64,000 nt of DNA from Aplysia californica (Eukaryota > Mollusca > Gastropoda > Aplysiida > Aplysiidae). Within the stretch, counting starts at the first letter, position 1, and each line of letters starts with the position of its first letter. The translations under genes and the position numbers were made by a program. The notes beneath the pieces were generated by a model, which worked only from the letters and a program-made list of their open reading frames with translations, did no database searches and had not been told where the DNA came from. The stretch spans positions 40,879 through 104,878 of the forward strand of contig NW_004797537.1 in assembly GCF_000002075.1 (NCBI RefSeq), read 5' to 3'. Positions 47,901 to 59,900 of this stretch are shown in pieces.

Positions 47901-50900
47901 AGTGAAATCCTGTTAAAACGAGAGGGAGGGGACCGGTGCAAAATGTCCGTTATCGCAGGATTCTCGTTGTAAGGGATCCAGTAATAAATTCAAGGGAAAT
48001 AGTAAAGTAGGCCTAATCTGTGACTATGAGTTTGGGGTTCTGTTCATTCCTTTTGTATTTCCCCTGACGATGATTTTGTTCAACATTATCTCTAGGTCTT
48101 ACTTGACCAAAAATCGAATCAGGTTTCTTTCTCTAGCACTAGCAATGTTGACAGTTCGGCGTTGGCGATCAGAAAGAAGGGACTCTGGCTCTGGGCTAAC
48201 TCGCCTGCTGTGTCGTCCCCCACCCCACCACACCCTGTGGTGCGTTGCGTCTGCTTGCGCACGTTACACATTCACTCCATCTATCAAAGCATTCTGACCT
48301 CTCCATCCTGCACCAGAGAAGTGAGAGGATGGTAGGCTTAGATAATCTAGACTGGGCTGGCCTATCACGCAATGCGTTCTGTTCTGCTTGCCTGCGCATG
48401 CCACACCCTCCCCACTCATTCGCTCCGACCTTCATTGTTGGTTCGCGTGGGCTCCCCCATTCTTTGTTTCGCTGGATCACAAACAAGTTTCTCTACTGGC
48501 AAAGTTTTATATCATGTTTAATTGGTCTGTGCGCTGTGCACAGCAGCAGCAATATTCCGTTGTAATCCACTTGCGTGACTGTCTGATTGCGCAATAGCAG
48601 TATTTTATTTACAAAGATGAAGAAGCTAAAAAAACAGGGTTTTGAAGTTTTAGAATAGTGTCTTTATAACAGACTTCTCGTTATTTCAGGACTCGTTATT
48701 AGTGGATTCCACTGTAATGCAAAATTGAACTTTTTATCGAGAAACTCACTGCAAAACTGGAAGAGTAGGAGGATGACAATGATGAGAAGAGGGCGGGGGG
48801 TGGGGGGAGTAGGAGAAGAAGTGGGGGAGGTGGAGGAGAAGGAAAAGTAGTAATACAAGAAGAAGAAAAAGGAGAAGGAAAAGAAGAAGAAGAAGAAGAA
48901 GAAGAAGAAGAAGAAGAAGAAGAAGAAGAAGAAATGAGAAACAAACTGACATGGAGGTATAGGCTTACCTTTGGATGATCCGTGGAGGTCATGATACTGA
49001 TGTAGGAGTTAGTCGGGGAGTAGTATCTGGTCGCGTACATGGTGATGGGTTCTGTGTCCCCTCTCACAAAACTTTCGTCTAGGTACACAGGGCTGTTCCC
49101 ACTATAAGTCTGCCGCTGATCACTGTACCTAGCCTGAATGGAAATAAAATGTAAAACAGCCGTCATCTAGTAGTAGTAGTATAGGGTTTTACGGCGCTCG
49201 CAACTGCTAAGGTCAAATGAGTGCGCGAAACACAAGTTGTTTACTTACGCAAAAGTTCACTCCACGATTGGTTAACTAATTGACTTTAAAATGCTGAAAT
49301 GTTAAAATATTTAAATTCGGTGTAAATATATTTGTGATTTAAAACAACTCTTTTAAGTAACAATAAAAATTTTTAAATAGTACGTTTTCATTTTACAATT
49401 TGCCATAAAGGCCAATGTCCTTCATAAAATTCAAAATTTTGCCGTCATCAAATAAATAACATTTAGGTCTAGGTACCTATGGTATTCATGTCAATAAAAT
49501 CTTTGATTTGATATAAATGAAGTAGAAACAAACACCTTTGCAGTGGAAAAAAGTGATATAAATTCAATATAAAATTCTTAGCAAATTATAGCACTGTTAA
49601 AAAGAGTTTGGTTGTGATGAATTGTGTAACCTAAGTGAAAATATTTGAAATTTACATTGAGATAATTTTGCTTAATCCATCAGTAAAAAAGAGGCTTAAT
49701 AGGGGAAACCTGCATAATAAAATCTTCTATGATTTCGAATATTTGCACTGTTTCTATGATGTGAACATTAAAAATGGAGTAATGACAACTCTTCTGAATC
49801 ACCAAAAATAACCAAGAAAATAAATTTCACATGGGAACTAAGCTTTAAAATATCCAACACCTTTGTTTTCAAGTGTGGCCAGTCCTTAAAGAGGACATTT
49901 TAAGATATTTCTACGATAAACTTGAGCGAAAAATAAGACAGGCAAACAGTAACCTGCAATAAATTCCCATCATATTTTCTAAACATCGAAGTGCAACTTT
50001 TGGACTACTTATGAGGGTCCTCCCAACAGCATTTAGCTGATCCCATCTCAATTATTTACAAGTTTTAAGACTCAACCAATAAACAGCAGTATTAAAAATG
50101 ACAGCAAACATACTGTTATAACCATGCTCCTCGTGTTTTGTCCTAAAGTGTACTCAAATTCTGCTATGCCGTTGACCGGTACCCGAGTCTGTGGCCCAGA
50201 GATGCCCGAGCCTGCGGGTGTGGTCACATCGGTCAAGGTCACTGTACCACCACCTCGTACTGGGGTGCCGTCATATTTTGTCACAGCAACCTGAAAACAA
50301 AAACAAAACAATATGAAATCTATGAGGTGAAGTGTGGTTGAGGAATTTCATACAAACAGAACTTGGAAATCTATGAGGTGAAGTATGTTGTTTTGGTAAG
50401 TGTTTAACGGCGCTCGCAACTGCATAAGGTCATATGAGCGCGCGGGACACACCTAATATTTCAGTTGGTAGGAACTTTTGAATTTTTGCCCGGGTGGCGG
50501 CGGAAGCCTACTCTTATCGATTTTAGACTATCAAGGGATCTTTAACGTGCGCAACTTGCACACCGGCCCTCCGAGATTTTTCATGTCCGAGAAGGCTAGG
50601 TGTAGATGTTTGCTACCAAAAGATCAGGGGTGTGGCAGAAAGACAGCAGTAAGGAGGAGCCAAGGAGTAGCAGTAGAAAGGCTGCAGAAAGAGTCAGGAG
50701 CCCAGGGGTGGAGGCAAAGGAGGTGAGGGGGTGGGGGCATTAAGTGGAAATGAAAGCAGACAACAGAACATTGCTAGAGAGCAGGAAAGGAGGTGAAAGG
50801 AGACAATTTTAGAGAAGAAAATTTTTCGGTCGCTACCCGGATTCGAACCCGGTACCTTTAAATGAGAGACCAACACCTGAACCTCTAGGCCACGAGAGCC

Positions 50901-53900
50901 CCCTTGTAATTGCTATCACAATGAAGTACACAAGAAGTAAAAAATGTCCAAATGACAAGGCCTCATTATCAGTTTTCTACAGATTTGAACTTTAGTTGTC
51001 ATGAAGGACTAGTTCCACTGCACAAGGAATCTAATCTGTTGATCCTTCAAAATCTCAAGTTGAAACAACTCCAAACTGAAAGGTGACTGGTCATGAGATA
51101 AATGATTTTGTTCCTTCTGCTCCACAGAGACGTATGTTTCCGGAGCCTTCATATCATACAGTTTAGACCACACGAGCTGGGTAAAATGGTTATTTGACAA
51201 AGCCATTCACAAAAATGTGGAGGACCCAAAAACAGTATCTCTCTCTCTCTCTCTCTCTTGCCCTTTTTTACTCCCAGTGGAGCACAGGCCATCAACAACA
51301 TTACTCCAGTGAAGCCTGTCCTGAGCATCCTTTTCTATCTGTTTCCATGATGTCCCCGCTTTTTCAATTTCCACTTGTACCGCTCGCCTCCATGTCATCT
51401 TTGGTCTTCTTACACTTTCCTTGTCGGTTCCACGTTAAAGCCTGCCTGATGATGCTTGTCGGGGGTCTCCTCAGGGTGTGTCCAATCCGTTTCCATTTCT
51501 TCACTTGAATATCTTCCTTTACTGGCCTTTGGCTTGTTCTCTCCCACAGTTAAGCATTAGTGACTCCATCGTACCACTAAAAACAGCTATACAAATATGA
51601 AACTTCACAGAAAAGTAGAAAAATGGATCCACTATATATATTCCATTTGACCACTTGAAAAGCAGTGGTGAACTATGCCTGGAACAGTGCTCAGTATATA
51701 GCATCAAACCAATCAAAGCAACAGCAAGCTCTGAATAATTTTCAGCAAAGCACTAAAGGGGTTAATTTTTCTTTGTATTAAAGTCCCATTTTCTCATTTC
51801 ACTACTGCTAAATGAGCTGAAAAAAAGTTATTACCTGATTATAACTACAAATAGCAGATAAGGGTCAAAATTATATTTTCAATCATACTCAAATGAGCTC
51901 ATCCACCTGAAACGGTTGGCACTTTTGATTCTGTTGGGATAGACTAATACCCGTCATTCATGCTGCTGACAGACACAGGTCGTACCAATTGCTGTTACAC
52001 ATGTAAACAGAATTAACTAAACACTGTACAAAAACAAACAAAATGGTTTAGTCTTTGCCAGGCCTTACCTGAACTTTCATAATGGACTGTGGTTTGAAAG
52101 TCCGGATGGGTTCTCCCACCCATTCCAATTTAATCTTGGAGTTAAACATGATAGTGCTAGCCCATCCTGTGCGATTGAGACCTGAATACCAGTCCGTCAC
52201 ATTGACAAAGAAGACTATTTCACTGTCCAAAAGTTTTCCCGTTTCACCTCCACGAGCTGCTATTTTTGAAAGCTGGTCCAAGCTCCACGTAAAGTCAATG
52301 CGACCTTCAAACTGAAAGCATAAAGCAGGAAAGAAATGAGGAACTTCAAAATGAACGATCATTACCATGCTGTTATTTGACATTATTAACTGAAGTGAGT
52401 TGCTTTCATGTGTGCATCTGTGCTCTTTTTTCTTTAAAAAACAGAATTGAATAAATATAAATTGTACACTATGTCCATTACTGCTAAATGCACATATCAC
52501 ATTTTACATTTATTTATGAAACAAAACCCCAACTTTCTAAGCTTATTTATTTTAAATGTGAATGTAAACAAAGTTATCAGGTAGCGGTGTGTAGTGTTCA
52601 TATCTTTATAAGCCTTCTGCAAATTTTCTTCTTAAACATTAAATGACAAGCCAAAACACCAGTAGTAAACAATTTTTAAAAAGGCTTGGTATACAGGGAA
52701 GCTGAAATTGATTCATTTTTACACTATTTTAGTTGAAAACTTATCGACTTTGCTCAGTATACAGATCACACCAAGGGGTGCACTTCATCAGCTCCACAAC
52801 CCCTGTGCTTGCTTTTTTCATTGAGGTGCCCTGATCACATTATCTTTAAAACATCTAAAAGTCAAAATGTTGTGATTATGCTTTATGGCACATAATTTAC
52901 CAAATTTACTCTATATTCTAATAGAATGCACAACTGAGGTGGATTTTCTTTTACAGCATAAATAAGATATAAACACAAAATAATACACATCAAATAGTTG
53001 GAACTAAAAATATTGATAAAACCACAATGAAAACAAATCTAATTACTTTTCACCTATCTCAAGCTACCTACGAAAGAGGAACTTTCATAACATATGCTTC
53101 TATTTCATGTTTGTTTTCCTCTCTGAAAAGTAAACAAGTCGCACATCAAGAAGTATATTTCAAGTCAATAAAAAGGTACAAAAAAAGTGTAACCATTTCA
53201 CTCACATATTCAATGAATCTGTACTCATACGCAAAGTACATGTAGTAATCCTTGACAGGGACATGGCGCACAGGGATATACGGAGGTCGCTCAAACACAA
53301 CTCCTTCCCGGCGGTTGTAGCCATCTCTCCACGGCTTCTCCCAGCCACGGGTGGCGTTCCAAATCTCCTCGCGAGGTCGGAAGAAGGCTGAGATGGAAGC
53401 GTTACCAAGACAGGGGCGTCCGCTTGTTTGACTAGAGAGGAGAAACACAACAGAGACCGTAATGTGCAACTAGATTGACTTCTTAAAGTCTGATCCTTTC
53501 TAATGGAAACTTCTTTTGAATAAACATAAAGATGACTGGGTTTTTTTTTTCAAAAGCCCTGACTACAAGTAGAAAAATATAAGTAGTTTTCGGACTCAAA
53601 TTGAGGAAGAAAATAAAACAGTGCCTTGAAATTTGCTGTGCAAAATTTCGCAGCAAGCTCCGGCAAAGTCATGTGTAATTCTTTACCACTGTTCCATCAG
53701 TAGAGTACTCTTCAACCCTCGAATGGATGGGGGGGGGGGGCGCGACATTAAAATCCAGCAGAGGGATGTAACCTCACTGAATAGAAGCAAAATACTACTT
53801 TTTTCTTAACTTTTTTCATTTGATCAAGTACTCTACCTTGGAAAGGACCTATTTGAGTTTGGTAACAGATTAAAATCATACAAAATGGACAAAAACTCTA

Positions 53901-56900
53901 GGTATAATACTCATTTCTCAGGAAAAGAAACACCAATTTGATTCATCGTGTACATGTGACCCAGTTGACCCCAACCCTAGTGATTCAATCCATATTTACA
54001 CTGATGGGTCAGCCTTCAAGGAAACTATTAATGCAGGCTTTGGAGTAAGAACAGAACATCTTGACAAGACGTGTAAAGAACTATTTGATGCCTGTCATAC
54101 TTCTTGAACAAATTGTGAGGCAGAGACCATCGCCATTGAAGCAGCAATCCTCCACCTGACTAACATGTTCATTATATGTCCAGACAGAAAATCAGTACTC
54201 CAAGCTTTGGGAAACATGAATTTCGAACGCCCAGCTTACCTAACTGTGGCTCTAACAATTAACACCTTCATGCAGACCTATGATGTCAGCCTGACTTTAG
54301 AGTGGATGCCTGGCCACAGCAACATCCCAGGAAACGACAGAGCAGACAGCCTTGCCAAGCAGGAAGAATCACAAATACAACCTCAAAACCCAGTATCACA
54401 ACAGACATTCAAAAACATCATCAAATGCAACACCAGGGAACAGTGGATGAAAGGGTAGGCATTGGGCAAAACTGGAAGAGCTGTATTTGCACACATGACT
54501 GCTCCGAACTCAAAAGATGCACTAAATTCTCTGAGTAGAAGAGAACAAGTCACTATTTTTCTCCTGCGAACACAACACATCACGCCAAATTCCTATCTAA
54601 ATAGAACTTGCAAGGATACCCCACCTGACTGCCAGGATGAAACAGTATCACATCATCTCTTTACCTGCCTTGCACTTGGCAACCTGCGAAGCACCTACCT
54701 ACTTGCCTCCCCAGATATCGGAAATACTTTATACAGCAATAAAACAACTGATAAAAACCTGTAAATTCTTTGCCATACCGACAGGCTGAAGGGCTAGAAC
54801 CCAGATGACCGCTGAATCGGAAAAGTAAAGTAAAAGTAAAGTATTCATCATGTGCAATGGCTAGCAAATGGCATGACCTATGAAATGAACCAAACTGAAA
54901 GTAAATGTTTTACATGCAACAATTTCTCTGTGAGTTTATTGTAAGCTAAACATTATGACCAAGACTTTGTAACTGTTATTGGTGAAATGAAATATTGAGA
55001 GTTAGGGGCCCATGAGACTTGGGGGCGCTGAGCGGGCTGAACAGAGTTGCCGCCCCGTGACACTAGGGGCACTAAAACATGGGTATAAAAGCGAGGCGGG
55101 AATTCTGTGCGGGCCCCTTCTTTTTCGTCTCAGTACTACTAGAGACTAGAGCGGCTGACGTCGTAGCTGCCGGCAAAGTGACCTCCGAGGGCCCGACGAC
55201 GTGATCTGAGCCGGCCAGCGCAGGCGAGTCGCCTACATATTGAACCTCACATGTTCTCCTACTCATGAGTTGACGCCAGAGGGTAAGTACAGTGTTTCTA
55301 CCTCGCAATCACAGTAACTATTATAAACATACTTTGCACCAAAAACCTGGAACAAGCAGCAATTTTTTACATGTTTTTCTGTTTTGTTTTCAGTATTTTT
55401 TATGTACTCACTTAGCCAGTACAACACCATGGATCTTGACCGTTGGAGTTTCCATAACGTAGGCAGGCACTGACACATTTACATCAAAACGAGGCTCCCC
55501 TGTATAAAGCAAAGCAAATATGACCTTCATTACAAGGGTTTACCGAAAGCTTTGTTCACAATCTTAAACAGTAGCAACACAAGCAAAATCTGGAAATACA
55601 ATTTTGCATATATCTCTCACAGTCCTATTACTGTACATTTTTTGAACCAAGTAGACCATTTTTCTTCTTTGAATAACATTTAGAAAAACACAAGTTTCTA
55701 CTCTAGAATCAGCTTGTACAGGAACATGGACAAATAACACACACACTGACAACAATTGCAAATGTCTCAACACAAGAAATTCGATTGTTTAAGAGGTGGG
55801 ATACTTTAGCTCTGCCAGCAGGGCCAACTAGGCCTAGCGAAATATATCCCTGAGAAACACAGTGATGCTCAGTAACTTCCCAGGTGGGAATTGAACTCAT
55901 GTCTTTTATATGATTGTATAGATTTAACCACCCTTTCGATCCTGCATTTTCTCTGTGCAAGATAAAAACCCTAACAATTAAATTTAAAACTTAAAAAAAA
56001 AAAAGAAACACCACTAAAAATTACAAACATTCATTACTGGTACTATTCAATTCATTTTGTGCTTTCAAAATTTAAAACAAACTGCCTATGTAAGCAAAAA
56101 CCCTGATACAATAAATGAACTATAATTCCAAATACTTACAAAACTCTTCCACAGTGAAAGGACGCCGGTAAATATGGCCCTGAAAATGAAATTAAAAAAA
56201 AAAAACTTTTTGAAAAAGGTCCTCCTTCAATATCAAATAAAGATTGAATATCAGAAAAACACACTGCTTTCAAATATAAACGTTAGGATATCTAGACAAG
56301 CATTATTTTCCCGACAAAACCTTTTCACAATCAAGTTCAAGATCAATAAAGATTGCTTGTCCTGAAAGTGATGTGAGCACATCTTGAAGTCACGAGGGTT
56401 GCCAAGACAACCCCACAGAGCACAGTGCAAATAAGAAGAAGGACAAAGAAGCAAGAGAAAGAGTTGTGAGAACAATACCTGGAATGTAGTTGCTTGAGGC
56501 TAAGCCATTCATTGAATGAGTTGGAAAAGAGAAAGAGGTGAAAGGAGCTAGTTGCCAAGAGATCTATGGTATTCTCAATACTTCGGAATAAATATAAGCA
56601 TGGAGTATGAGACGCGCCCCAAACCTCACTGTTAAAAAAAAAATTCCATGTTATAATGGTATTCCAACACAACAGTTATATATAAATAACAATATTCTCA
56701 CTTACAAAGGCATCCACTCGAATATGCCAAACTCCATAGTTAGGTTGGTCCGACAACAGGAAGTTCAAGTTTACAATACCTGGACAAAAGAAAGAGAAAA
56801 GAAAAATGTTACTGAACTAATAAACAAAAATTATTCACCAAAAACAAATTTTGCTTTAATCAGCATAACCAATGAAATCCAAATTGTCCTAGTGACAATA

Positions 56901-59900
56901 AAAAAGAAGTTATTTCAGCAGTATCACGATATAACCCTGGGAAAAGACAATTGCATAGCACTCAGCACAAGAAAATTTCCAATATTGTAACAAAGCAGGT
57001 GAAGTCATGTTTCTATCAGTCAAATTGTTCTCATCTTTTCAGTAATAAACCCCTAGCTGTCGTTTGAAAAGAGACTACAAAGTAAAAGTGTATCCAATTC
57101 CTGTTGATCATATTCCATAATAATAATATGGCTACACCACTTTTTGGAAAAATGTGTCAATCCTTAATAGACAGTCATAGAACAAACAATGAGAAGCTCA
57201 CTGTAATATTGTTCGGTTTGTGGGTACAAACAGATATAGAGAGAGTGAAGAAACGCACGTCTAAAAAAGGCTCTTTGTTTTATTTTTGTCTTGTAGTACA
57301 CTGTAACCGAAAAGTGACTACTGAGTAGAAGAAAGGTACTGTCTAAATCCCGATACGTGACCTAACAGTTATAACAGAAGAGTTATGTAATGTAAATTAT
57401 TCCACACTCACCTCCAGCATTGGTTTGCACTCCTTGCCATCTGCGTACAGGTATTCCTGTTGGATCCTGAAAGACAAAAAATACTTTTCAAAAATACAAT
57501 TTCATTTTGACATACATGATGCTGACTATGACCAATATAAGAAACAAGACAAGAGAGGGATACTTTACTTAAAACCAAGACAGTGATTTCTTATCAAAGA
57601 AGCTATATTTGCACCATAATGTCCCCAGGGCAAAGACTTTGCTCGTAATATTTCGCAGGACTTAAACAAGAGTTCTCTGTCTTCTTCGTTCTCGAACTGA
57701 AAAAGAGTGATTATCAAGAAGGTATTCCTTAATTTTGTCAAATAATGTTTCCATAATTTTACTGTGTATATTTCATCTAAATTTTCAAAATATTTCTGTT
57801 TTATCATTACCTTGGTGCAGTTCAAAGATACAATTTCTACTATAAAATATCAAAACTGATTTTGTTCAAGAACCCAAAGTTTTTGCTTCTTCCGGCAAAT
57901 GTCTCTTAAGAGAATGGTGCACCAAAAGAATCATCTCTATGGTGGAAATACAAACGAATAAATTGGCAAAGCTGTGAATTCATTTGTGCATTTCACACCA
58001 AAATTTAAGTTGTTGTGCTAAAGCAAAAGTAACTCACATCCACATAGATGATCATGCTTCCATATTTTGGCATCATGTTGGGAAGGATCGGAACAACTCT
58101 GAAGTGAACTGAAAAGAATTCAAAACAAGAAAATTGTGAAAGACAAATTATAAATATATATATCTATTAATCTATTAAAACACAGGGTTAATTTTCTGTA
58201 CATAGCAGTAGTATATGTTTAGTCTCTTTTACAGTTGTAAAAAAGAGCTAACAGTATCAAGCTGCCTTAATTTTTTTCAGAGAAAAAGAAACAACAACCC
58301 AAAACAATTCATCATTTTAATAATGAATCCCAGGAAGAAATAGGTTACTAAAATCAAGTTCCAAATTGACATGAAATGACAGACCGTAAGATACCATTCA
58401 CTCTCTTAAGAATTGTAAACATTCATAGGTAGAAGAGTCTAATGAGAAGCTAGAGAGAAACAAACAAACTTGAACAGCCAAGTAGAAAATTCAAAGTTCA
58501 ACTACTGAAACTGACTGAGCATTCAGACCAGATTTATGGCTGTAAACAGGCAGAAGGGTGTAAATATGACTCTTAAAATGCATGCGTAGTATTATGTTTT
58601 ACCACAAGGTTCATCTGATTACTTATGAAATCCTTCATGGCTATTAAAAAGCGCTTGACCATAGGAGGAAACAAAGCAATTTATAAGGAGGTCATGCTTT
58701 TATTGTTGAAATTAAACACCCTGCCTAGAGTCAAGGAGAGGAAATACTCTGGAAAAAAATAAAAAATAATTTGTGCCTTAATGAAACTTGAAACCCCTAA
58801 CTAGGGGGTGTGCCTTTTATCAAAATCATTCTGGGTTTGTTACTTACACAGTGCAAAGAACAAGTCAGCATCATTGGAACAATTAGTTCAAAAATGTTTC
58901 AATGGCGTTCTCTAAACTCACCCATCTGGCCTTGTCGGTACAAAGGCCTGCTCATCTGAAGAAACAGGGAGGCTCGCTTGGAGGAGTAGTGAATATCTGT
59001 GGTATTCTGCCAAATGTTACCACTATCCGACTCCCTCAGACGTCCCTCAACGCGAAGTTGATACTTGCCATGTTGGGAACTAGCAGGCATCTGTTGGAAT
59101 AAACAAGAAGATGAAAAGTTCACAAGATTTTTTTTAAAAGATGTTTTACAATGGGAACTTTTTAGAGGATGTAAGCATTCCAGATTTTGTTTTGATTATT
59201 TTTTTTTAGTTGTAGTTTCTAGTGACATAAAATGACAAGAGAACCATTTTCCCTGGAACAGATAAAGATAATAGTAACAGTGAAAGGAAGTAGAGCAAGC
59301 AGACTGCCCCATTCAGCCACAAGCATTGACTCATCACAACGATACCCTGCTCTATCAGCACTGACATAGGATAAGGAGCAAGTCACACCCGAGCGCAAAA
59401 AAAAAAAGATAATTGTTGTTGAGTGTTGTGTATTCTACTTGCGAACAGTCCAAGAACACCAACAGCATTAAACATTAATAAATGAAACAACTTCTCGGGT
59501 TGTGTTCCAGAGTTTAATATAAGACTTAAACTTTACATGACTATGGCTTGTGCTGCCGTAGGCTAGACATCTTTGTTGTTTATCTTCGTACTGTGTGTGT
59601 GTGAGTGTGTTACTCTTTTCTTGCTCTCAACGATACCGATATACTGACTATTACAGTACTCGTTTTGGAATACTGAAAGTGGGTACTTATAATGTTACAT
59701 TATGATTACTCTACTTTACAACATTGAGTTGTAATGAATATTCGGGCAGGAAGATGACAGCATTTGCTAGAAACAGATTAGTCTAATAATACTGGGAGAG
59801 ATAAAAGTAGAGTGTTAATAATGTATAAACCACCTGCAGAAACAGGCAGAACTCACTGACAAAGCAAAAACAATTTAAACCAAAGTTTAAAAAATGCAAA

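Noticed and set aside
48699-49166. 155-codon Ser-rich minus-strand frame
   Set aside because: Only its first third is a true Mcr-like exon (48969-49133); the rest is an intronic (AGA)n repeat read through.
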